DNA from: Agromyces cerinus
GTDB taxonomy: Bacteria > Actinomycetota > Actinomycetes > Actinomycetales > Microbacteriaceae
Direction of reading: 5' to 3'
Assembly (NCBI RefSeq): GCF_016907835.1
Contig: NZ_JAFBCT010000001.1
Span: forward strand, 2,976,001 to 3,040,000
DNA length: 64,000 nucleotides
The notes under the pieces are model-generated. The model saw only the letters and a program-made list of their open reading frames with translations. It did not search any database and had not been told where the DNA came from. A program made the position numbers and the translations under genes. This document shows, one piece after another, positions 49,171-58,000 of this stretch. The stretch's first letter is position 1. The number at the start of each line of letters is the position of its first letter.

Positions 49171-50385
49171 TCAGTGATCCATCGCAGCGACGGAGATCGG
49201 GACGACGCCGTGCGAACCCGGCTGCCCGTCGTCGAAGTACCGGATCAGCTCCGGCGCGAGTGACGGGATCGTGCGGGCGCCCTGGTCGCTGCGAAGCGAT
49301 GCGGCGGCGAGCACCCCGACGGCGATGGCCTGACGGGCGGCGACCGGCGAGGTCTCGGTGGCTCCCCCCTCCCGCACGAATCGCAGGAACTCGTCGAGCA
49401 GCAACGGGTCGGCGCCGCCGTGGGACCCGGATGCCTCGGGGATCTCGATCACCTCGTCGGGTCGAGCGAAGCCCGGATGCCGTCGTGTCCACACGTGCAC
49501 GACGCCGTCCGAGTCGTCTCCGACGTTCTCCAGCCGGCCTTCGGTGCCGATCACGGTGTAGTTGCGCCAGTAGTCGGGCGTGTAGTGGCACTGCTGGTAG
49601 CTCGCGAGCACCCCGTTGTCGAGCTGCATCGTGATCATCGACAGGTCCTCGACATCCGCCCGCGGATTGATTCCCGTCTGGTCCGCCGGCGGCCAGTTGT
49701 CCGTGCTGATCCAGTCGGTCATCATCTGGCCTTCGCGAGCGCCCTGCTGGCTCGGATCGCCGTAGACCGTGAGGCCACCCATCCCCGAGACACGCTGCGA
49801 GTACCCGCCGGCCAGCCAGTGGATCACGTCGATGTCATGCGCCCCCTTCTGCAGCAGCAGCGAGTTCACGTGCGACCGCTCGGCGTGCCAGTCCTTGAAG
49901 TAGTAGTCCCCGCCGTGTCCGACGAAATGCCGGCACCAGATCGCCTTGACTTCGCCGATGCGGCCCGACTGGATGATGTCGCGCATCAGCCGAACGACGG
50001 GCATGTGCCGCATGTTGTGACCGAGGTAGAGCCGCGTGCCCGTGGCACGGGCCAGTTCCAGCATGCGATCGGCATCCTCGATGGAGATCGCGATGGGCTT
50101 CTCGCAGAACACGGCGACGCCCGCCGCGAGGCACTGGCAGACGACGTCGGCGTGCGTGTCGTCGGGCGAGAGCACGAACACGGCCTCGACACCGGCCTCG
50201 AGCAGTTCGTCGAGGTCGCCGGTGACCAGCGCCTCGGGGAACTGCTCGTGGGCACGAGCGCGAGCACGCTCGGAGGGGTCGCAGATCGCCCGGATCTCGA
50301 CATCCGCCCGATTCGCGAGCTCCTCTGCGAGGAGCGCGCGCACTCCGAAGCCGACGATGCCGACCGGCATCCGTGTGTTGCCCAT
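49171..50385 (-). CDS. Gfo/Idh/MocA family oxidoreductase
   Basis: 404 aa NAD(P)-dependent sugar or inositol dehydrogenase type. N-terminal Rossmann VGIVGFGVRA, then VFCEKPIAIS with the catalytic Lys, and the alpha/beta substrate domain (WHAERSHVNSLLLQKGAHDIDVIHWLAGG; CHYTPDYWRNYTVIGTEGRLEN). HD in AHDIDVIHW are the usual active-site residues. Ends 8 nt... after the stop region of the permease unit on the same strand, so it is the last gene of the transport operon or begins its own. Likely oxidises or isomerises the imported sugar. Confidence 0.9.
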   Translation of the reverse strand: MGNTRMPVGIVGFGVRALLAEELANRADVEIRAICDPSERARARAHEQFPEALVTGDLDELLEAGVEAVFVLSPDDTHADVVCQCLAAGVAVFCEKPIAISIEDADRMLELARATGTRLYLGHNMRHMPVVRLMRDIIQSGRIGEVKAIWCRHFVGHGGDYYFKDWHAERSHVNSLLLQKGAHDIDVIHWLAGGYSQRVSGMGGLTVYGDPSQQGAREGQMMTDWISTDNWPPADQTGINPRADVEDLSMITMQLDNGVLASYQQCHYTPDYWRNYTVIGTEGRLENVGDDSDGVVHVWTRRHPGFARPDEVIEIPEASGSHGGADPLLLDEFLRFVREGGATETSPVAARQAIAVGVLAAASLRSDQGARTIPSLAPELIRYFDDGQPGSHGVVPISVAAMDH

Positions 50386-50392
50386 TCGGTTG

Positions 50393-51304
50393 TTACCCTT
50401 TCGTTCCGGTGAAGGCGATGCCCTGGATGAACTGTCGCTGCAAGACGAGGAAGACGGCGATCATCGGCAGGGAGCTCAGCAGCGCGCCGGCCATGAGGAG
50501 CGCGTCGTCCCGCAGGCGCAGATCCGTGAGCAGACTGAGGCCGACGCTCAGCGGCATCGAGTTGACGTTGCCGGAGACCACGAGCGGCCAGAGGAAGTCG
50601 TTCCACGACCACAGCGCGGTCAGCAGCGTGAGCGCGATGATCCCCGGCTTGGCGAGCGGCAGCATGACGCGCCAGAAGATCTGCCATTCGTTCGCGCCGT
50701 CGAGGCGCGCGGCCTCCTCGAGTTCCATCGGCAGTGTCTGGAAGAACTGTCGCAGCAGGAAGGTGCCGAAGACGCTGAACAGTCCGGGAAGGGCGATGCC
50801 CGGGATGGTGCCGAGCAGGCCCATCTCGCGGATGATCTCGTACTGCGGCAGGAGGAAGAGCTGACCGGGAACCATCAGCACCGCGAGGAACGCGATGAAC
50901 AGCACGTTCTTGCCCCGGAAGTGGAAGCGGGCGAACCCGTATCCGGCCATCGTGCAGAGCAGGACCTGACCGAGGGTTCGGATCACGGTCAACAGGATCG
51001 AGTTGCCGAGCAGGTTCCAGAACGGCAAGGTGTCGAAGACCTTGGTGTACGCGCGGGTCGTGAACGGATCCGGGATGATCTGCGGGGGCACGGAGGAAGC
51101 CCCGGACAGCGTCTTCAGAGAAGTCAGAACCTCCCAGATGAACGGGAACACCATCACCGCGGATCCGAGGATGAGCAGGACGTACACCCAGAACAGCGGT
51201 TTGCCCGGTGCACGGCCCGTTCGGCGCGGCGTCGCGACCGGTGCCGGTTCGCGCACCGTGACCGATGCTCGTTCACGCGTCATGACCGACGTCGGCTCAC
51301 TCAT
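50393..51304 (-). CDS. CUT1 ABC sugar permease (MalG-like) of the glycan locus
   Basis: 303 aa, six helices after a ~30-residue basic N-terminus. EAA loop LEEAARLDGANEWQIFWRVMLPLAKPGI. It overlaps the other permease gene by 8 nt and is followed 7 nt later by the oxidoreductase gene, so these form one operon with the binding protein. The operon has no ATPase. Confidence 0.92.
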   Translation of the reverse strand: MSEPTSVMTRERASVTVREPAPVATPRRTGRAPGKPLFWVYVLLILGSAVMVFPFIWEVLTSLKTLSGASSVPPQIIPDPFTTRAYTKVFDTLPFWNLLGNSILLTVIRTLGQVLLCTMAGYGFARFHFRGKNVLFIAFLAVLMVPGQLFLLPQYEIIREMGLLGTIPGIALPGLFSVFGTFLLRQFFQTLPMELEEAARLDGANEWQIFWRVMLPLAKPGIIALTLLTALWSWNDFLWPLVVSGNVNSMPLSVGLSLLTDLRLRDDALLMAGALLSSLPMIAVFLVLQRQFIQGIAFTGTKG

Positions 51305-52226
51305 AGTGCACCCACCTTCGCTGCAGTCGGAATTGGATGGCGCTCAGCACCAGGATGATCGCGAGCAGCACGCAGGCGATCGCGGCGGCGGCACCGAGAT
51401 CGTGCTGCAGGAAGCCCCGGGTGTAGAAGAGGGAGACCAAGGACTGCGACTGGGACTGGGCCGGGTTGTTGGGGTCGATCATCAGGAAGATCAGATCGAA
51501 GACCTGCATCGATGCGATCACGCTCAGCACGCTCAGCAGGAAGGTCGTCGGGGAGAGCAGCGGGACGATGACCGAGACGAATCGCCGCACCGGACCGGCG
51601 CCGTCGAGTTCTGCGGCCTCGATCAAGGTGTCGGGAATGCCCTGCAGCCCGGCCGTGAAGATGATGATCTGCGTGCCGAGCCCCATCCAGATGCCGACGA
51701 TCGCGATCACGACCATGTTGACGACCGGTGTGGAGAGCCAGGCGACTCCCGGCAGACCGATTGCCCGGAGGCTGAGGTTCAGCACCCCGTAGTCGACGTT
51801 CAGCAGGAGCCGCCACACCAGTGCGACCGCGACCGGCATCGTGACGACGGGGAGGAAGAACAGGACCCTGAACAGGCTCCGCCCCTTCAGCCCCTTCGTG
51901 TTGATCAGCACCGCGACGATCATCGCCACCGGGATTCCGATGAGGCAGATCACTGCATACAACAGGGTGTTCAACAGCGCGCGGCCGAGATCGGGTTCGG
52001 AGAAGACCTCGACGAAGTTGTCGATGCCGACGAAGGTCTCGCCGCCGAAGGGCCCGACGTCCTGGAACGACAGGTAGATGCCCCTGATGATCGGCCACAG
52101 GTAGAAGACCACCAGCCCGAGACCGGCGGGCCCGATGAACAGCAGTGCCCACCAGGCCCGCCCGCGGCTCAGCTGCGCGGCCGAACGCCGCGGTGCGGCG
52201 TTGCGGCCGCGCAGTTGTCGCGTCAT
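51297..52226 (-). CDS. CUT1 ABC sugar permease (MalF-like) of the glycan locus
   Basis: 309 aa. Six helices starting AWWALLFIGPAGLGLVVFYLWPIIRGIYLSF; EAA loop LIEAAELDGAGPVRRFVSVIVPLLSPT. Start ATG 52226 lies 5 nt after the stop of the binding-protein gene, without an intercistronic hairpin, unlike the alpha-glucoside operon at 28889-32275. Confidence 0.92.
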   Translation of the reverse strand: MTRQLRGRNAAPRRSAAQLSRGRAWWALLFIGPAGLGLVVFYLWPIIRGIYLSFQDVGPFGGETFVGIDNFVEVFSEPDLGRALLNTLLYAVICLIGIPVAMIVAVLINTKGLKGRSLFRVLFFLPVVTMPVAVALVWRLLLNVDYGVLNLSLRAIGLPGVAWLSTPVVNMVVIAIVGIWMGLGTQIIIFTAGLQGIPDTLIEAAELDGAGPVRRFVSVIVPLLSPTTFLLSVLSVIASMQVFDLIFLMIDPNNPAQSQSQSLVSLFYTRGFLQHDLGAAAAIACVLLAIILVLSAIQFRLQRRWVHYE

Positions 52227-52231
52227 TCGTC

Positions 52232-53491
52232 TTATTCCTTGGCGAGAAGGTCGTTCATCTCGGCGGCAAGCTCCTTCAAGCCGGTCTCCGTGTCGAGCTG
52301 GCCCGACAGGATCTGCTTGATGTAGTCCTCCTCGACGGGCACCCACGCCGTGGTGTTCTTCGAGATGGGCAGGGGCGCCCCGGTCTCGACCGCGTCGAGG
52401 AAGATCTGCGCGTCGATCGTCGACAGTGCATCGACCCATGCCTGCTGCGTGCCGTTGAACGCGGGGATCACGGTGGCCGTCTTCGCCTGGATCTCGGCGG
52501 CCTCCTCTCCGCTGAGGAACACGGCGAACTCCTTGGCCACGTCGAGGTTCTCCGACTTCGCGGACACGGCGTTCGCGAGGCCGTGCACGACCGAGGTGTT
52601 CTCCCCGGTCGGACCGATCGGCAGCGGCGCGACACCGATCACATCGGCGATCGCCTCGGCCGCGCTGTAGGTGCCCGCGGCCCAGGAGCCGTCGAGGAAC
52701 ATGCCCATCTTCCCCGAGCTGAAGGTGTCGCCGGGCCACGTGTCGGTGAGCTGCTGGAGCGTCGGCGATGAACCGTTCGCGATGAGGTCGGCCCAGAACT
52801 GCACGCCCTCCGCCGCCTCCGGAGTGTCGTACCCCGACGTCGTGCCGTCCTCGGAGATGACCTCGCCGCCGGCCTGGAGAATCGTGTTGTAGTACGTCAT
52901 CTGGCCGTACGGGGCCGCAGCGGTGCCGTAGACGCCCTTGGCCGGATCACTGATCTTCTGGGCTGCGTTCTGGAAGTCCGCCCACGTCCACCCCGCAGCA
53001 GGGTACTCGAGGCCGGCCTCGTCGAAGAGCGCCTTGTTGTAGTAGACGCCGATGGTGTCGAAGTCCTTGGGCGCACCGTAGAGGCTGCCGTCGTAGGTGT
53101 AGAGATCGACCAGGGAATCGGGGTAGTCACCGGCCTCGATGCCGGTGTCGTCGAGCGGGGCCAGCTGTCCGTTCGAGGCGTACAGCTGGAAGTTCGGTCC
53201 GTTCACCCAGAAGACGTCCGGCCCGGTGCCGGCGCTCATCTGCGTCTGGATCTTCGTCCAGTAGTCCTTCGACGGGATGACGGTGATCTCGACGTCGACG
53301 TTCGGGTTCTGGGCCTCGAACTCGTCCGCCACCTCACGCAGAGCCGGCTCCTGGTTCTGATCCCAGATCGTGTAGTTCAGGGTGGTCGGGCCGTCCTGGC
53401 CGCCACTCGATGAGCATCCGGCGAGTGCGAGAGCGGCGGCCATCGCCGCCCCCAGCGCTACCGCGCCAGAGCGAAGAACACGTGATTGCAT
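52232..53491 (-). CDS. Sugar-binding lipoprotein of the glycan locus
   Basis: 419 aa. Lipobox LALAGC (Cys about 26), then SSSGGQDGPTTLNYTIWDQNQEPALREVADEFEAQNPNVDVEITVIPSKDYWTKIQTQMSAGTGPDVFWVNG, a classic CUT1 binding protein. First gene of the operon binding protein - permease - permease - oxidoreductase. Ligand is presumably the oligosaccharide freed by the secreted GH29-like enzymes; this is context only. Confidence 0.92.
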   Translation of the reverse strand: MQSRVLRSGAVALGAAMAAALALAGCSSSGGQDGPTTLNYTIWDQNQEPALREVADEFEAQNPNVDVEITVIPSKDYWTKIQTQMSAGTGPDVFWVNGPNFQLYASNGQLAPLDDTGIEAGDYPDSLVDLYTYDGSLYGAPKDFDTIGVYYNKALFDEAGLEYPAAGWTWADFQNAAQKISDPAKGVYGTAAAPYGQMTYYNTILQAGGEVISEDGTTSGYDTPEAAEGVQFWADLIANGSSPTLQQLTDTWPGDTFSSGKMGMFLDGSWAAGTYSAAEAIADVIGVAPLPIGPTGENTSVVHGLANAVSAKSENLDVAKEFAVFLSGEEAAEIQAKTATVIPAFNGTQQAWVDALSTIDAQIFLDAVETGAPLPISKNTTAWVPVEEDYIKQILSGQLDTETGLKELAAEMNDLLAKE

Positions 53492-53552
53492 TTCGGTTCC
53501 TTTCCACCGCGACGATGCGATGTTCGGTCGATGTTCACTGAAATCGTTCGGT

Positions 53553-53568
53553 GCTTAAACGATTATGC
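53553..53568. promoter_or_regulatory. LacI-type operator upstream of the transport operon
   Basis: GCTTAAACGATTATGC is symmetric at 6 of 8 base pairs around a central CG, the layout of LacI-family sites. It overlaps AATCGTT (53542-53548) / AACGATT (53558-53564), another perfect pair. It lies 62 nt before the binding-protein ATG and downstream of the LacI gene. Confidence 0.6.
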
Positions 53569-53686
53569 AGGACTGTAGCGAACGTCAGACGTCTCGGTCA
53601 AGAGCACCGACGGGTATTGCGGACGATCGGATCTCGAACGGTCGTTCCGCGCGAAGCGCGATTCCCGCTCGCCCGCGCGAGTCGAG

Positions 53687-54706
53687 TCAGTTCGCGCGGG
53701 TCGACCCGCGCGCGAAGAGGGTCGGCTCGAGTTCCAGGATGCGGTTCGTCGGTGTTTCGGCATCCAGAGCCCGCGCGAGCACGAACTCGATGATCCGCGC
53801 ACGCATGTCGACGGCACCGACCGAGCTGATGTCGGACTGCGCGGCCTGACGAGAGTCGCCGATGCCGATGACCGCGACGTCTTCGGGCACACGCAGGCCC
53901 AGCTCCCGCGCCGTATGCGCCGCCGCGAATGCGGCGAAGTCGGCTTCCGCGAACACCGCATCCGGTCGGTCGTCACGATCGAGAAGCAGCCGTGCCGCGC
54001 GATACGGGTCGAGCAGGTCCTTCGCGTACTCGGCGATGTAGCCGTCGGGGACGGACCTCCCCGCCGATTGGAGCGTCTCGACGTACGTCTGCCGACGAAC
54101 GCTCTCGTGAGGCGAGTCGCGATCGGGAGCGATCGCGAGGCAGGCCACCCGTTCACGTCGCTCCAGCAGGTGCTCGACGGCCATCCGGGCAGCGCGACGC
54201 TCATCGAAGCGGATGACATCGAAGCCGTCGGGTTCGAGGTAGGCCGAGTAGACGGACACCTTGCGAGCCAGGGGACCCAGCGCATCACGCCACTGAGTGC
54301 TCTCCGAGGCGTCGGCGGCAGCGACGAATGCGGCATCGAACTCACTTCGCGCGAGCGCCGCCGCGAAGTCGGAATCCAAGGCGATCAGCGTCGTCCACCC
54401 GAGCGCAGGTGTCGCTTCGGTGAAGGACTCCGCAATGCTCAGCGTCCACGGATCACCGAGCATGTGCAGCACGAGCTGGATGACGCCGGTTCGACCGGTC
54501 CGCACCGACCGCGCCATCCGGTTCGGCAGGTAGTGGAGTCCAGCGGCGGAGGCGCGCACCCGCTCCGCTGTCTCATCCGAGTACCGTGCACCCTCTTTCT
54601 GCGTACCCGTGAGCACGTAGGAGGCAGTCGCGATCGAGACCCCCGCGTGGGCGGCGACCTCGCGCAGGGTCACCCGCGGGCGCTCCTTGCCGGCTCGTGC
54701 ACTCAT
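53687..54706 (-). CDS. LacI family regulator of the glycan locus
   Basis: 339 aa. HTH: VTLREVAAHAGVSIATASYVLTGTQKEGARYSDETAERVRASAAGLHYLPN; effector domain from GVIQLVLHMLGDPW. The recognition helix has ATASYVL where most LacI proteins have ATVSRVL, so its operator may depart from the usual half-site. It lies immediately upstream of the binding-protein operon on the same strand and divergent from the 1612-aa gene. Confidence 0.9.
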   Translation of the reverse strand: MSARAGKERPRVTLREVAAHAGVSIATASYVLTGTQKEGARYSDETAERVRASAAGLHYLPNRMARSVRTGRTGVIQLVLHMLGDPWTLSIAESFTEATPALGWTTLIALDSDFAAALARSEFDAAFVAAADASESTQWRDALGPLARKVSVYSAYLEPDGFDVIRFDERRAARMAVEHLLERRERVACLAIAPDRDSPHESVRRQTYVETLQSAGRSVPDGYIAEYAKDLLDPYRAARLLLDRDDRPDAVFAEADFAAFAAAHTARELGLRVPEDVAVIGIGDSRQAAQSDISSVGAVDMRARIIEFVLARALDAETPTNRILELEPTLFARGSTRAN

Positions 54707-54805
54707 GATTCCCCGAGCCTAGCCGTCGCCCTGCCATGAGCAGCGTGGGCGACCGCCACGGCAGGCGAGCATCCGACCGACGTTGCAGATTCGAAGCATC
54801 CGGAA

Positions 54806-54947
54806 ATGAATCTGATTCATCAACACAAATCAGCACTCATTGCCGCGTTGTGGATGCGGCGTTCGCCCAGAGACTGCGTCACTCAGGCCTTGTCTTTTGG
54901 AACATGAGTCTGATCTAATCACCAAAGGAGTTGAGTCTGCATCAGAT
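54806..54947 (+). promoter_or_regulatory. Promoter and three related operator-like motifs before paralogue B
   Basis: TTGTCT (54890-54895) and TCTAAT (54914-54919), 18 nt apart, make a good promoter. Three related motifs surround it: the perfect palindrome ATGAATC-T-GATTCAT (54806-54820), ATGAGTCTGATCTAA (54904-54918, over the -10) and TTGAGTCTGCATCAGA (54931-54946, near the start site). The rest of 54707-55095 holds no gene; the mRNA leader is about 170 nt. Confidence 0.6.
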
Positions 54948-55095
54948 ACATCTCCGTGCGGATCCTCGGCAGAAGGCACCCATCGGCGGGACGGCTGCAT
55001 GTACCACCGCTCGCCTCCGGTCGCCCAGGAAAGAGCCGTCGACGGCTCCGCAGCGATGAAGAATCGGCAACCTCAACGAAGAGAAGGACGCAACG

Positions 55096-58000
55096 ATGAA
55101 CAGATTGCGCACGATCCGACACAGAGCGGCAGGTCTGATCGCCACAGCGGCGGTCGTAACTGCCGCGTGTGTGCTGCCCGCGCTACCGGCGCAGGCCATG
55201 CAGACCACTGGCACAGCGCCCTACCTGAACCAGTGGCTGGTATCCGGTCCATTCACGGACCCCGTCGTGGAGAGCGCGACGGAGCCGGTGGTTCCCGGCC
55301 TCGGCGCCGAACTGGACGCCTCCGGCGGCGCTGAGGAGTCGGAGTGGCAGTACTTCGACGACCGGATCTTCAACCGGAACTACGACGACTACAACGACCT
55401 GATGGGCTACTTCGACGTCAAGCAGGGCCAAGCCACCACGAACAAGTGGGTTCTGGCAGCAACCTACGTCCACAGCCCGACCGCGCAGCGCGTGCAGTGG
55501 CAGGTCGGCGGCTCCGGCGTGTACCGGCTCTTCGCCAACGACACGAGTGTCGGCGCCCAGACCTCCGTGGCCGGCCGAGTGAGCAAGACCGGCACCCGCT
55601 ACCCCGTCGATCTTCAAGCCGGGTGGAACAAGCTGATCATCGAGATCCAGCACAAGAACCCGGGCAGCAACAAGAACTTCCTCGGTTTCTACTCGCGGAT
55701 CTCCGACACCAGCGGCAACGAAGTGCCGAAGCTGACGTACTCGGTGGCCGGCGATGCCCGCGATGAGCTGGCGATCGTCACGAGCGGACTCGACGTCGAC
55801 CAGGCTGCGTTCGAGGAACGCAACGCGGAGGTCCCGGCGAACGAGTACCCGGGCAACGTCCTTCCATACGCCTACGACGAGAACCCGTACGTCGGCATGG
55901 TGGCCACGCTCGACGGCAAACAGATCACCTCGAGCATCGCCCCGCAGGCGACATCCTTCACCTTCCAGGCCGCCGGCGGAGCGCCGGGCTACAGCTGGAA
56001 GGTCACCGACGGCGACCTCCCACCCGGTCTGAAGCTCACCTCCGACGGTCGTATCGAGGGCACCGTCGCCGACGGAGCGCACGAAGAGGACGGGAAGGAC
56101 TACACCTTCACCGTCGAGGCCACGGATGCCGACGGCAGCACGGCGACCGAGAAGTACACCATCTCCGTCAAGCAGAACCCCGTCGACTGGTTCATCGACG
56201 GCAAGATGTCGGCGCTGACCCACACGACCGGCACGATGCCGAACCTGTACGACCCGAACTACAACTTCGACGAGTGGGCCCAGACCGCGAAGGAGATGGG
56301 AATGACGATGCTCTCGACCGAGAGCATCCAGAACACCATCTACTACTGGCCGTCGCCGAACGCGAACCTCACCCCCGACAACGGCAACAAGCTGTTCAAG
56401 TACAACGCGCTGGAGCAGGCCGACGACGGCAGCTGGCAGGTGCGCGACCGCGTGAAGCAGGCGAAGGACGCCGCTGAACGCCACGGCCTGAAGTTCGGCG
56501 TGTACCTGTCGGCCCTGTACGAGGGCCGGGAGATCCTCGAGAGCGACATCCAGGGCCTCGTGGCCCGTTACGACCCGTGGTACGTGTTCGCCGACGGCGG
56601 CCCGGAGTCGTACTCCAACACGGATGTCGCCTGGAGTTCGGCGCGCAACTACAACGATCGGGTTCTGATCGACGCCAACCCGAACGCGCAGACCGGCGAC
56701 CAGGACATCACCCTGCACGAGCGCCCGTTCTGGAACAGCGAACCGTACAACGGCGGCGGCTGGGTGAACGGCATCCTCAAGCAGGGCAGGAAGACCGCTC
56801 ACGAGGAGTGGAACGACCCGTACACCACGGCGCTCGACATCTGGACGCAGTACGCCAAGGGCAACGAGCGCGACGACTGGGCCGAGGCGACCAAGGAGCT
56901 GATCAACCAGTACGGCCACGGGTACGTCATGAACTACGACTCGTCGATCACCGTCACCCGCGGCATGGACAACCTCAGCAGCAACCTCGACAACACCAAC
57001 ATCTTCTCGATGGTGCCGATCTCCTCGCAGCAGCTCTCCGACATGCGCAAGTCGATCGTCGACTGGATGGACAACCCCGGCGGACCCGACCTGCGTGAAT
57101 CGATGTACGGCACCACGCCGTACACGCTCGACTACACGCTCAAGCCGGGGTGGTTCGACGACCCGTTGAAGGCGATCGCCTTCGGGCAGGGTCCCGACTG
57201 GGGCTACGCGATGTCCCGCGACCAGTTCGTCTACCTGCACATGGTCGACAACCAGATCGCCGGAACGGCGAAGTCCGGCTTCACCGGGCAGGACCGGATG
57301 GACGGCATCGGCCCGTTCACCCACCCGATCTCCAAGGTCGAGTGGCTCAACGAGGACGCCGCGCTTCCGTTCGAGTCGAAGCAGGTGGGCGACGAGTACT
57401 ACGTGGACATCGACACCTCGTCGGTCACCGCCGATCCGATCGACACCGTCATCAAGGTCACCACGAAGAGCAAGGAGCGCAGCTACGAGCTGACAGGCGT
57501 CAAGACGTTCAGCAGCCAGAAGGATCCGCGCACCCTGCAACTGCGGACCGAGAGCTACATGAACGACCTGACCAACGTCTTCGCTCCCGCGAAGATCACC
57601 TTCGAGAGCGACAACCCTGCCGTCGCATCGCCGAAGGGAGCCAGCGGCAAGATCCGGGCCGGGGAGGACGGCAGCGCCACGATCACCGTCACCGCGACGT
57701 ACAAGGACGGTGTGAACACGGCCCAGGTGAAGACCGACACCTATCCGGTGGTCGTGCACGACGGGGTGATCTCGCCGAGCCTCCCGCTGACCGGTGTCGC
57801 GATGACCACCGATGGCGCGCCGTTCTGGAAGGAGCTCCAGGCGCGTCAGCAGGTTCCGGTGACCTTCCAGGGCTTCACCGAGAAGGGCGGCACCGTCGAC
57901 ATCCTGAATCCGGCCGACGTGACGTATCACTACGCGACCGTCGACGGCCGTCGGGACATCCCCACCGGCAAGATCGACATCAGCGAGGTATCGGCCGACC

